Assembly: GCF_030068545.1 (NCBI RefSeq) | Contig: NZ_JASJOR010000017.1 | Coordinates: 124,001-188,000, forward strand | Direction of reading: 5' to 3' | Source: Xanthocytophaga flava | GTDB lineage: Bacteria; Bacteroidota; Bacteroidia; Cytophagales; 172606-1 | Length of the DNA stretch: 64,000 nt | Part shown: positions 28,773-37,386 of the stretch, piece by piece | Position numbering within the stretch: the first letter of the stretch is position 1 | How the letters are laid out: each line of letters opens with the position of its first letter | Program-made: the position numbers and the translations under genes | Notes under the pieces: generated by a model | The model's database searches: none | Seen by the model: only the letters and a program-made list of their open reading frames with translations | Told to the model about the DNA's origin: nothing

Positions 28773-31118
28773 ATGAATAAGTCCCTACAACAAAAGTTGC
28801 CTCTATTTTTTTGTCTATTATTTCTGCCTTTATGTATGCTGGCTCAATCTGAAAAGGGTAGTATTTCCGGATATATACAATCCGAAAATAAAGAACCACT
28901 CCCTAATATGACCATTGGCCTGGATGAAACGGCATATGGTACTACCAGCAGTGAAACGGGGCACTTTCTACTCAAAAATATACCTGCCGGAAAATATATA
29001 TTATCCATTAGTGGCATTGGCTATCAGGCATTAAAACAAACTATTGTGGTAAACGCAGGACAAAGAATTTCGCTAAATTATCAGCTTAACAGCAAGACCA
29101 ATGAGTTGTCGGAAATAGTGATTACATCCGACAGAAAATCCGGTTTCACGGCTATTACCAAACAGGCAATTCCCCTACGGGATATCCCGCTGACGACCTC
29201 TTCCGTTTCTGTAAAGACTATAGAACAGCGTGGAGCAGATGATCTGGGTGAGGCAATGAAGAATACTACAGGAGTGCGAGCGAATAATACGTATGGGGGA
29301 TTTCAGCATTTTACTATCAGGGGATTCAGTAACTTTGTACTACTTGTAGATGGTGTCAGAGACGAAAGACACAACATCTCCACCAGTGCCCCTACAACGA
29401 ATCTGGCTAATGTAGAAAGTATAGAAGTGTTAAAAGGTCCCGCTTCGGTTTTGTTTGGACATTCAGCGCTGGGAGGGATTATCAATATTGTTAGAAAGCG
29501 CCCAACAAAAGAATTTAAAGCGGAATTTTCAGCTACCTATGGAAGTTATAATACCCGCAGAATGAGAGCGGGAGCCTCCGGTTCTATCAGTAACCAGTTG
29601 CGGTATCGGGTTGACTTTGGGATGTCCGATACAGAAGGGTATCGATATTCTGGGTCTACTACAAACAATGCCTACCTGGCACTGGAATATACACCTACCA
29701 GTAAAGATTTGTTTTATCTGACAGTGGGTGTAAACAAAGACAACTATGATACGGACACAGGCATTCCTATGCTGGAAGGTAGTAAAAAAATACCTGGACT
29801 AGATGTCGATACGCGGTACAATGACCCTGCCGACTTTTTAAAACATACGCGTTTCGACTATCAGCTTAAATTTGTACACCAGTTCTCTGAAAAAGTAAAA
29901 CTGTCAGATCAGGTATCCTATTATGATGACAATATCAACTATTTTTCAACAGAAGAACTTTCTGTCAATGCCTCACTGGATTCACTTACCCGATCCTTTC
30001 CGTTTTATTTCAACCACCTGACCAAACCTCTTCAAAATCAGTTGGAGCTTAGTAGTGAATGGCTAACTGGTTCTATTGTACACAAAGTATTAGTAGGTTA
30101 TGCACTCAGTATACTGGACAGGAAGACCTATAACGGAGATGTCAATGGTCCAGCCAAAAACGCTACAATTCCTATTCATAATCCGATTCTCAATCAGGGG
30201 TATATTTCCTTCACAGACCAGAATTATAGGGCTACTATGGAAAATGTGCATGGAGTATATATACAGGATTGGATCAAGGTTGCAGAGTATTTGAAAGCAC
30301 TGATAGGATTACGATATGACATCTTTAATGGCAGCTACTATACCAATCAGGTAGACGCAACCCGGCATGTGACCGAAAAAGGCCCGAAATCAACTATTTC
30401 TAAAAATGCATTGACCTATCGGTTTGGACTGGTATATCAACCTTTTGAGCCTTTGTCTGTTTATAGTTCGTATTCTACTTACTTTAAACCTTCCCGCCGA
30501 ATTGCACCCAATGGAGAAACGTTTGATCCGGAAACTGGTTATCAGGCAGAGATAGGCTCTCGTCTGGAGCGTTCAGGCTGGACAGCCATTCTTGCTTTTT
30601 ATTATATGCGAAAAAACAATCAGGTAGAAGCACTTGCAGGAGGTATCTACAAACGGATTGGCTCTGCAGAATCCAAAGGGTTTGAAGCAGAAATCAGTGG
30701 AAGTCTTTACAGAGGACTGGATGTGACAGCAGGGTATACATTCTCTAAAGCAAAATACCTTCCATATGAAGGAAGTGAGATAAATCCGGTGGCAGGAAAA
30801 CGGGTATCTTTTGCACCTGTCAATATGCTGAATCTGTGGCTAAACTATGAATGGCAATACACAGCACTGAAAGGATTAAATCTGGGAGCAGGAGTCAACT
30901 ATATGAGTGACACGTTCACAAACAGTACCAACACGTATACTCTTCCAGCCTATACAGTAACCGATGTGGCTATTGGGTATCGCCTGGGACGAATCAATAT
31001 AAGGCTGAATCTTAACAATGTATTGAACAAAAGGTACTTTGCCAATGCGATCTATTCCAATCAGTTCTCTCCCGGCCCTACCCGAAACTTCTTGTTAAGT
31101 CTAAAATACACGATCTAA
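28773..31118 (+). CDS. TonB-dependent receptor, siderophore-receptor type, under a cobalamin riboswitch
   Basis: The 781-aa protein has a signal peptide (FFCLLFLPLCMLAQ), a carboxypeptidase-D-like beta-sandwich (about residues 28-105), a plug domain (LTTSSVSVKTIEQRGADD ... VLLVDGVRD ... VEVLKGPASVLFG) and a C-terminal beta-barrel ending in LLSLKYTI. The plug resembles TonB siderophore receptors, but the riboswitch suggests it imports a corrinoid or another cobalt- or B12-linked ligand. I chose the ATG at 28773 because it gives the signal peptide; an upstream ATG at 28524 is in frame. No other transport genes follow. Confidence 0.9.
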   Translation: MNKSLQQKLPLFFCLLFLPLCMLAQSEKGSISGYIQSENKEPLPNMTIGLDETAYGTTSSETGHFLLKNIPAGKYILSISGIGYQALKQTIVVNAGQRISLNYQLNSKTNELSEIVITSDRKSGFTAITKQAIPLRDIPLTTSSVSVKTIEQRGADDLGEAMKNTTGVRANNTYGGFQHFTIRGFSNFVLLVDGVRDERHNISTSAPTTNLANVESIEVLKGPASVLFGHSALGGIINIVRKRPTKEFKAEFSATYGSYNTRRMRAGASGSISNQLRYRVDFGMSDTEGYRYSGSTTNNAYLALEYTPTSKDLFYLTVGVNKDNYDTDTGIPMLEGSKKIPGLDVDTRYNDPADFLKHTRFDYQLKFVHQFSEKVKLSDQVSYYDDNINYFSTEELSVNASLDSLTRSFPFYFNHLTKPLQNQLELSSEWLTGSIVHKVLVGYALSILDRKTYNGDVNGPAKNATIPIHNPILNQGYISFTDQNYRATMENVHGVYIQDWIKVAEYLKALIGLRYDIFNGSYYTNQVDATRHVTEKGPKSTISKNALTYRFGLVYQPFEPLSVYSSYSTYFKPSRRIAPNGETFDPETGYQAEIGSRLERSGWTAILAFYYMRKNNQVEALAGGIYKRIGSAESKGFEAEISGSLYRGLDVTAGYTFSKAKYLPYEGSEINPVAGKRVSFAPVNMLNLWLNYEWQYTALKGLNLGAGVNYMSDTFTNSTNTYTLPAYTVTDVAIGYRLGRINIRLNLNNVLNKRYFANAIYSNQFSPGPTRNFLLSLKYTI

Positions 31119-31228
31119 CTTATCCTGTAAGGAAACAATAGTCACCTGAACTTTAGAAAGAACGCATAGAAAATACACATTCTCTCCTTCTGAAAAAGAT
31201 CCTCCCTCTACCTTTCCTTCTGACTAAC
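31119..31228. other. Intergenic sequence before the 113-bp repeat
   Basis: It is T/C-rich with several CCTTCTGA-like words and has no coding potential that I can support. Confidence 0.35.
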
Positions 31229-31341
31229 TGTCCTTCTGAAAGAAACTTGTAACAAATAGAGCCATGTTCGGCTTCTGAGAGAAAAATACGTTCAGAATCC
31301 ATAGGCTGCCGGTCTTGTCACGGGATTCTTTCAGGAGGTCA
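31229..31341. mobile_element. MITE-like 113-bp element, copy 1
   Basis: The ends are near-perfect terminal inverted repeats: 31229-31244 (TGTCCTTCTGAAAGAA) and 31326-31341 match in 14 of 16 positions when one is reversed. The whole unit aligns with 60181-60294, including the blocks ACAAATAGAG, TGAGAGAAA and GCCGGTCTTG. It is too short to encode a protein, so it would move only with help from a transposase elsewhere, if it is mobile at all. Confidence 0.6.
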
Positions 31342-31633
31342 AAAAACGAAAAAGCGGATTACTTGTGATCAGAACATCCTTAGTACTCACCTGGAAGTGG
31401 TTGAAACGAAAAATGTATCCCCAAGAACGACAAACTAAAATCCGAAAACCAATAAAGAAGGTAAAACACATACTACTTTGAAGTAACACGACAAAATACA
31501 GAAGTTTATTTTGCTTTTTACTGTAAATAATAATATGCGTCTGCACAATATTCTCTGGTAATTTTCAAATTTGAAATGAAAATTTTTCCTAGATTTAAGA
31601 ATACACTCTTAGTAAGCGAAACAAGGTTTTCTC
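31342..31633. other. Gene-free stretch upstream of a PAS gene
   Basis: The sequence is A/T-rich and probably contains the promoter of the PAS gene at 31634. I see no other feature. Confidence 0.35.
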
Positions 31634-33010
31634 ATGCCGTTATTACATTTCTTATTATCTGCGCTGGAAGATGCCGTTATGGCTTTTGATATGAGCAGCA
31701 ATCAGTATCTCTTCATCAGTCCGGCCGTGGAGAAGATCACAGGATATAGTGAGGCTGACATGAAGCAGCAGCCCGGTTTATGGGAAAAAATCATAGACCC
31801 ACTGGATCTGAATGAAGTAGCCCGTAGTACACAACAACTGACACAATCAGGAGAAGTCAAACTCACACACCGTATTATCAGTGCAGACGGTACCTTAAAA
31901 TGGGTACAGGTAAAAATGGTGCAATTTACACTGCCAGATACCCAACATGAAGTTCTGATGCATATTATTCGAGATGTGACAGATATCTTATTTCATAGAA
32001 GAGAATCGCAAAAAAAGATCACTTTTCTTGAGTCGGTCATCAATGCGGGTCCCGCACTATTGTTTCGTATCAATCCGGACCAGGAATATACATTTGTGAA
32101 TGATACCTACACCCGGGATTTCGGACAAAAAAAGTCGGATCTGATTGGAAAGAAAATATCGGACTTCTGGCACCCCGATGATGCTGGAAAGGTGAAAGAA
32201 ATTTATCAGGAAGCAAAAAACAAACCTGGCTAGGTAATCCATATTACCCACAGAAGATGGGACAAAGACCGAAAGATCCATTGGCTGGAATGTGATATTG
32301 TGGGAGTCAAGGACGAATTTGGAGAGGTAAAAGAAATTCAGGGAGTTGGACTGGATGTTACGAAACAACACCTGATTCAGATGGAGATAAAGCGAACCAA
32401 GGAAACACTGGAAGCGCTGATCAATAATACAGAAGATAATATCTGGTCTGTAGACTGTGACAGATGTATTCTGTTTGCCAACAAAGCCTATAAAGAGTTT
32501 GTTTTCAGAATATTTCAGATTGAGATCCAGTCGGGTATGCAATTGCATGAACGGGTGAGTGGTAACGAACAGCAACAGTACATAGAAAAATACAAACAGT
32601 TATATGACAAGGCATTTAAAGGTAATTCCTTTCGTGCCTACAACGAGTTTACAGATCCCACTACACAGGCTAAGATCATTCAGGAAGTGGGCTTTAATCC
32701 AATTTACAATGAAAAAGGCCAGGTAACAGGCACAGCCTGTGTAGCTCGTGACGTGACAAAACAACTGGCTGCTCAAGACGAAATCAGACAACAAAATGCA
32801 CGTCTGCGGGAAATCGCCTCCCTAAGTTCACACGAACTAAGAGCGCCTGTGGCTACTATTATGGGTCTGATCAGTCTGCTAGATGAAGAGGATGTCAGCG
32901 ATCCGGAGAAAAAACATGTAATTGCGGATCTAAAAACAAAGTCCATGCAGCTGGACGAAGTGATTCATCAGATTGTCAACACAACATTTATCCCGCAGAA
33001 TCCTTTGTAA
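31634..33010 (+). pseudogene. PAS-HisKA protein with one in-frame TAG and no ATPase domain
   Basis: Two open stretches (31634-32233 and 32300-33010) are in the same frame and the sequence between them stays open except for TAG at 32231-32233. Read through, it is a 458-codon protein with three PAS domains (the second, DATYTFVNDTYTRDF-like, is the one cut) and a C-terminal HisKA helix with SSHELRAPVAT. No HATPase domain follows; the gene ends at IPQNPL. PAS proteins ending in a HisKA dimer helix without ATPase do occur in Bacteroidota, so the missing ATPase may be original, while the stop looks like a lesion. Confidence 0.8.
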
Positions 33011-33079
33011 AGGAAAGATACTTCCTATCAATTGCAACCCATCAGATAACTAATTGCATAAAAGCAACCATTTTCTGAG

Positions 33080-33087
33080 TAACTTTG
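33080..33087 (+). promoter_or_regulatory. Promoter -7 element, TAACTTTG, for the tRNA-like RNA
   Basis: TAACTTTG fits TAnnTTTG exactly and lies 8 bases before the tRNA-like element. A TTG at 33054-33056 could be the -33 element, with a spacing slightly longer than usual. Confidence 0.6.
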
Positions 33088-33094
33088 TGTAACA

Positions 33095-33215
33095 GCAGAA
33101 GTGGCGCAATTGGAAGACGCACTCAATACAGTTCTGAAAGGATGACCCCCAATGGGGGGTTAGTGGCACGACTACCCTTATTAGTATAGTTGCAGGTTCA
33201 AGCCCTGCCTTCTGT
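33095..33215 (+). ncRNA. tRNA-like RNA gene, class II (Leu-like) with extended variable region
   Basis: The acceptor stem pairs GCAGAAG (33095-33101) with CTTCTGT (33209-33215). Bases 33104-33106 and 33118-33120 form a 3-bp D stem with the class II D loop sequence AATTGG. The T arm is perfect: GCAGG (33192-33196), loop TTCAAGC, CCTGC. The anticodon arm is poor: the best fold has only three pairs and would show CAG (Leu), with A in place of U33. Between that and the T arm is an unusually long insert with a strong hairpin (33143-33150 with 33155-33162). Promoter and terminator are adjacent, so it looks like a transcribed unit. It could be a decayed tRNA-Leu, a tRNA-like regulatory RNA, or a tRNA with an insertion. 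Confidence 0.6.
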
Positions 33216-33218
33216 TAA

Positions 33219-33251
33219 AAACAAGCCCAAACTTCCATGTTGGGCTTGTTT
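33219..33251 (+). terminator. Terminator of the tRNA-like RNA
   Basis: AAACAAGCCCAA (33219-33230) is perfectly complementary to TTGGGCTTGTTT (33240-33251), with a 9-base loop. It starts three bases after the acceptor stem. Confidence 0.85.
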
Positions 33252-33326
33252 GGTTTTCAGCATGTCCACATAACAGGTTTGATGGTATTTTCCACTTATT
33301 CATCTTTGAATGAATTGGGTTATTCT

Positions 33327-34079
33327 TTATCTCATACCTCCAGACGCTGCTATTTTTTCTCCCGTAATCCAGGCAGCCTCATCGGATGCAAGAAACGCTA
33401 CAACCGGAGCCACTTCTTCCGGCTTGCCAACTCGGCCAAGCGGAGTGGCAGCAAGCAAGGCTTGTTCAATAGCTGAGCCTGTCAGACCCAGTGCTCGGGC
33501 ACCTTCCGTATCTGTATTGCCCGGAGCAACCGTATTGACCCGAATGTTACGTGGTGCAAGTTCTCTGGAAAGGGAAATAGTTAGTGCATTTAAAGCAGCT
33601 TTGGTGGATGCATACAAACTTGTATAAGGTCCTGGATTCTGACCTGCCACAGAGCTGATATTGATAATACTTCCACCCGAAGCAGGAAAATAATTCAATG
33701 CCTGTTGAATAGTAAGGATTGGGCCCAATACATTTGTGTGGTACTGCTGTTGAAAATCAGTTTCTGAAATACTTTCCACTGGACCAAATCGGCTTATCGC
33801 AGCATTGTTTACAAGTACATCAACTTGTCCAAACACTTCCTGTACTTTTGCAAACAACTTTTGTACATCAGCAGATTTAGCTACATCTGCCTGTACCGCA
33901 ATGGCTTTTCCACCCTGCGCTGTAATTGTACTGACAATACGTTCTGCATTGGTTTGATCACTTACATAATTTACCACAACAGCAGCCCCTTGTGCTGCTA
34001 AAGTCTGGGCAATGGCTGCCCCTATTCCTTTGGATGCGCCAGTTACAACGGCAATTTTTCCTTCTAGTTTTGTTTTCAT
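33327..34079 (-). CDS. Short-chain dehydrogenase/reductase
   Basis: The 250-aa protein is a classical SDR: NAD(P)-binding TGASKGIG (about residues 14-21), NNAA, the catalytic serine in INISSVAG, and the catalytic Y-x-x-x-K in YASTK. It reduces or oxidises a carbonyl/alcohol, substrate unknown. It is divergent from an HxlR regulator, which often controls such genes. Confidence 0.93.
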   Translation of the reverse strand: MKTKLEGKIAVVTGASKGIGAAIAQTLAAQGAAVVVNYVSDQTNAERIVSTITAQGGKAIAVQADVAKSADVQKLFAKVQEVFGQVDVLVNNAAISRFGPVESISETDFQQQYHTNVLGPILTIQQALNYFPASGGSIINISSVAGQNPGPYTSLYASTKAALNALTISLSRELAPRNIRVNTVAPGNTDTEGARALGLTGSAIEQALLAATPLGRVGKPEEVAPVVAFLASDEAAWITGEKIAASGGMR

Positions 34080-34099
34080 GTGATTCTGATTTGTAGAAG

Positions 34100-34107
34100 C
34101 AAAATTA
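34100..34107 (-). promoter_or_regulatory. Promoter -7 element of the SDR gene
   Basis: On the minus strand the sequence is TAATTTTG, an exact TAnnTTTG match, about 20 bases before the SDR start codon. Confidence 0.55.
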
Positions 34108-34135
34108 ATATCACTACCTTTACGTTAGATATGAG

Positions 34136-34167
34136 TTTCCCATTGGAAAGTAGTTTCCGCTGGGAAA
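34136..34167. promoter_or_regulatory. Two tandem dyads, candidate HxlR operator
   Basis: TTTCCCATTGGAAA (34136-34149) and TTTCCGCTGGGAAA (34154-34167) are two near-palindromes whose centres are 18 bases apart. They lie in the divergent promoter region of the SDR and HxlR genes, where the HxlR protein would be expected to bind. Confidence 0.6.
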
Positions 34168-34184
34168 GTAGGTTCTAATATTGT

Positions 34185-34562
34185 ATGCGAAAAAAGATTT
34201 TTATAGACGAAAAGCCGCTCCAGTGTCCAAGCCAGCTAAGGGCTATTCATGATACGATGGATTTGCTAGATGGTAAATGGAAAATTACCATTATCGGTTG
34301 TTTAAGCTTTGGCAATAAACGTTTTATGGATCTGCAGCGCGAGGTGGAAGGAATAGGTTCCAAAATGCTCTCCAAAGAACTACAGGAACTGGAAATCAAT
34401 GGTTTGGTCAGTAGAACAGTGATGAACACCCGACCGGTCACGGTTGAATATGCGCTCACATCATATGGCCAAACATTGAGACCCATTCTGTGGGAAATGG
34501 CAAAATGGGGACAAACTCACAGAAAGAAGATTTTTTCTGACAATGAAGATCTGGAAAGCTAG
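34185..34562 (+). CDS. HxlR-family transcriptional regulator
   Basis: The 125-aa protein is a single winged-helix HxlR domain with MDLLDGKWKITIIGCLSFGNKRFMDL and MLSKELQELEINGLVSR. A conserved N-terminal cysteine (QCPSQ, near residue 13) is where many HxlR proteins sense redox or electrophiles. It is divergent from the SDR gene and probably controls it and itself. Confidence 0.92.
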   Translation: MRKKIFIDEKPLQCPSQLRAIHDTMDLLDGKWKITIIGCLSFGNKRFMDLQREVEGIGSKMLSKELQELEINGLVSRTVMNTRPVTVEYALTSYGQTLRPILWEMAKWGQTHRKKIFSDNEDLES

Positions 34563-34583
34563 TTCTGCTTTCTGAAACCTATG

Positions 34584-35447
34584 CTACAACTGGTAAGCAG
34601 GCTTATACATCCCCTGAGCAAGATCTGCTACTTCGTTGAAGAGTGATTTTAGCAGAGTCACATTCTCAGATAGGGTATCCATATCAACACATAAAACAGC
34701 ATTGATCTTATCTGTCAGATGTGGAGGTTTTATGGTTGATTGTTCCAAGACCTGAATAGCTCTTTTATCACTGATAGGATAGAGTTCATTCAGGGCAAAC
34801 AAGGCGGTCACTATGTTTTTGATTGCTCTCGTGAGACAACCCAGCGTGTTATAGACATCTTGTTTGGCAGCAAAAGAATCACCATGCCAGATGGTAAATT
34901 CAGCAGACCATAAAGATTGTTGTACCACCAACTGTTTTAGCTTGGGAGGGTATGTCTGTACTGCTGATTTTAGCCTGGCAATGATGCCTTCCGGGTCATA
35001 CAACGGAATGCACACCTGAGTTTCTGCCAGAAAGATAATAGAGGAAAAACCATAAGGAGGTTGTTGTTCAAAATGGTTCTCCCATAAGCCTTCCTGCGCA
35101 TTCTCAATAGTCGTCGTTATCTGTTCGATGTTCTTGTAAAGCAAATCAACTTTTCCATACGCCGTTTTTACCCAGGCACCTCCATTTACCCATGGACCCC
35201 ATTCATAAAAACCCGTAACTGTCGGGCTACTGTCTTTTGCATATTTCTTTGCGATAGCCTGTATTTCCCTGATATCAAAAGGAGCTTTTTCGTAATAATA
35301 GATTCCTACATCCAGATCAGAAGTCTCCGTTGCTGTTCCTGTTGCATAAGAACCACCTAATACAATCGCCTGGACATTTGTAAGACCTTTTAAGTCGTTT
35401 ACAATAGTGTCTAGTATCTCTTGCTTTTCCTTAGGAAGTATCATCAT
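34584..35447 (-). CDS. Nucleotidyltransferase-domain protein
   Basis: The 287-aa protein has AIVLGGSYATGTATETSDLDVGIYY, the GGS-x(9-12)-D-x-D active site of Pol-beta-type nucleotidyltransferases (residues about 28-52), and a C-terminal helical region. It resembles aminoglycoside-type or DUF4037-type adenylyltransferases. The third acidic residue is likely in GKVDLLY. Whether it confers drug resistance cannot be told. Confidence 0.85.
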   Translation of the reverse strand: MMILPKEKQEILDTIVNDLKGLTNVQAIVLGGSYATGTATETSDLDVGIYYYEKAPFDIREIQAIAKKYAKDSSPTVTGFYEWGPWVNGGAWVKTAYGKVDLLYKNIEQITTTIENAQEGLWENHFEQQPPYGFSSIIFLAETQVCIPLYDPEGIIARLKSAVQTYPPKLKQLVVQQSLWSAEFTIWHGDSFAAKQDVYNTLGCLTRAIKNIVTALFALNELYPISDKRAIQVLEQSTIKPPHLTDKINAVLCVDMDTLSENVTLLKSLFNEVADLAQGMYKPAYQL

Positions 35448-35737
35448 TGTATGTAATCGAAAAATAAAACACCAGATAAATCAACACTCAAGATATATAA
35501 CTTCCTGTAAATAAGAATAAAAGAGATGAAAAATGACACATCCCTGCTACTGGATTTTATCACATCAGTTTACGTGGTGTTTAGTTTGTCTCACAAAGTA
35601 ATTTGATGAGAATTCACGCCAAAAAGTTTTCTGTGCAGAGTTCATCGCATGAAAGGGATTGAGCATAGTTCTATGCAAACTATTTTTTTGTAAGGGCAGC
35701 CCAACCTCATCAGTCACCAAACAAATTGCATTTTATT

Positions 35738-35860
35738 CCGATCACTTTCATTGATGCGCATAACTTACCGCAAATTAAATTTTGACCAGAACTCCGATCA
35801 TTTTTTCCTTTGCGCATAACTCACGGCAAAAAAGAATTTGATCGGAATTCACCGCAAAAG
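35738..35860. repeat. Short direct repeats in an intergenic region
   Basis: A unit starting CCGATCA and including TGCGCATAAC (35755-35764) recurs 56 bases later (35794 onward, with TGCGCATAAC at 35811-35820). Related words, including GATCGGAATTCACCGC in inverted form, follow. The origin of these repeats is unclear. Confidence 0.5.
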
Positions 35861-35954
35861 GTGCTCTACACATACACGATTCCTCCAGAATTTTGAGGAA
35901 AAGAATTTTACTTTGATTCCATACATAATGGATCATCTTTAAGAAGCTGCAAGA

Positions 35955-36085
35955 TACCTTCAATCGCTAATGGTCGTATAGGTGCGTTGGGAATCTTTTC
36001 TCCGCGAGGTTGGCCTTTGGCCTGTGGGCGGGAGGATCGGTGAAAAGTGTCCTTTTTTGAACAAGCAAAAAAGTACCATGTTGCA
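35955..36085 (+). repeat. Dispersed palindromic repeat family, copy A
   Basis: It contains the family core (AGGTGCGTTGG, CGCGAGGTTGGCC, then CCTTTTTTG and CAAGCAAAAAA) and is the most diverged of four copies; others are at 50104-50302, 50392-50535 and 59946-60137. The middle can fold into a nested hairpin. Frames open across it do not encode recognisable proteins. Confidence 0.7.
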
Positions 36086-36186
36086 AGTAGAATAAAGATC
36101 AGAAATTTGAGAAAAGAAAGGAAGGAGGTTGCATATTATCTCATTCTGAATCACATCGAAAGTCACTCATGCTATACACAAATAAG

Positions 36187-36220
36187 CAATGCAAGTAAGA
36201 ATATCTCTTACTTGCATTTG
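36187..36220 (-). terminator. Terminator after the YD-type lipoprotein gene
   Basis: ATGCAAGTAAGA (36189-36200) is perfectly complementary to TCTTACTTGCAT (36206-36217) around a 5-base loop. Confidence 0.8.
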
Positions 36221-36251
36221 AAATGAGCCCTATTCTAATAACCTATTGGAT

Positions 36252-37100
36252 TTACCAATAGCTATATCTATGTATGGCAGCTGGCACATGCGAATAGCCT
36301 TCCAGCTTTGTAGCACGTTCCACAGGCAAACCAGCAGAAGAATATACATAGGTATACAATTCTTTAGAACTAGGTGTTTCCCGATAACCTGGATTATTGG
36401 TAAACAATTTAACCCCTGGCAGATAATACTCACTACTGATCAACGGCATCGGATTAGGTTGGCTGTCATAATTGCCATAGAGCACATTGTAAGAGAATTT
36501 CAGATCCGACTCCTGCCCACTGGCAGCTCCGGAAACCGCAATACGGGTCAGATTGCCATTGGCGTCATAGCTATAGTCATCCACAGTGAGAAAGCCACTG
36601 ATATAGCTACGCTGGCTTTCACGGATAAGCTTCCCATTGGCATAGGTAAAGTGGTGTCGGTACGATACCTCATTATAGCCATTGTAAGTAACAATCTCGG
36701 ATACAAGATCTCCGTCATAGGTGTAAATCGCATACGAAGGATGTTTGGTAAAGTTGAGACGAACAGGACGGCCATTCTCATATACAATGGTATATCCTAT
36801 GTTGCTATACGAATCATATCCGGTCAGTTGATAGGTAGCATCATAGCTAAGTTTGATTGTCCCCATCTGACTCAACAGGTTGCCTGGTCCCTGTGGCTGT
36901 TCCGTATCCCCGCTGTCAGTAGGGATTGTGTCTTGCGGAATGGTATCGGATGGAATCGTATCCTGTGGAGATTCTGAATCACCAGGCTTGTCTGACGAGT
37001 GCTCTGTATCAGGCAGAATAATAGAATCTTTCTTGCAGGATGAAAAAGAGATAGCAGAAAATACAATTGCTGCTATACATAGTAACTTCATAGTTTTCAT
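36252..37100 (-). CDS. Lipoprotein with YD/RHS-like repeats
   Basis: The 282-aa protein has a lipobox (SFSSC, Cys near residue 22), an acidic Pro/Asp/Thr linker with repeats of the form SDTIPQDTIP (about residues 35-72), and a beta-rich domain with motifs such as TYDGDLVSEIVTYNG and DYSYDANGNLTRI. Those match the YD/RHS-type repeats of secreted surface proteins. Its function is unknown. It is a single gene ended by a strong hairpin. Confidence 0.8.
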   Translation of the reverse strand: MKTMKLLCIAAIVFSAISFSSCKKDSIILPDTEHSSDKPGDSESPQDTIPSDTIPQDTIPTDSGDTEQPQGPGNLLSQMGTIKLSYDATYQLTGYDSYSNIGYTIVYENGRPVRLNFTKHPSYAIYTYDGDLVSEIVTYNGYNEVSYRHHFTYANGKLIRESQRSYISGFLTVDDYSYDANGNLTRIAVSGAASGQESDLKFSYNVLYGNYDSQPNPMPLISSEYYLPGVKLFTNNPGYRETPSSKELYTYVYSSAGLPVERATKLEGYSHVPAAIHRYSYW

Positions 37101-37326
37101 AAATGTGTAGTGTTAAGTTGTTAACTGTGTGGTGTAGTGAATAATGAGTTTGGAGGTAAGACAGGAAGCGAAGAAGGATGGTTGCCCGGAGAATAAAAAA
37201 AATAAAATAATTTATTGACAACCAGATTACAGGTTACGAAGCAACTTTTTATGCGAATAAGTCAGCATATACCGGTATCAGGATAAGTAAATTTGTTGAC
37301 CTACTTAAATTTTAAAAAACAATTGC

Positions 37327-37368
37327 GAAACCGAAAAGTTGCACATACATTTGCAACCATTCGGTTTC
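37327..37368 (+). promoter_or_regulatory. Symmetric dyad overlapping the promoter of the ArsR-type gene
   Basis: GAAACCG (37327-37333) and GTTGC (37338-37342) are mirrored by GCAAC (37353-37357) and CGGTTTC (37362-37368), with equal 4-base gaps. A TTG at 37323-37325 and TACATTTG at 37346-37353, spaced 20 bases apart, form a good -33/-7 promoter inside it. Repression by the ArsR-type protein is the natural inference. Confidence 0.65.
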
Positions 37369-37386
37369 ACTAAAACAATCAGGCCT

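Noticed and set aside
33095..33215. Idea that the tRNA-like RNA is an amber suppressor for the TAG in the gene just upstream
   Set aside because: The best anticodon fold shows CAG, not CTA, and no 7-base loop with CTA flanked by normal stems could be drawn.
36246..36977. Long plus-strand frame of 243 codons
   Set aside because: It is opposite the YD-type lipoprotein gene, which has a signal peptide, lipobox and repeat motifs, so this is a shadow frame.
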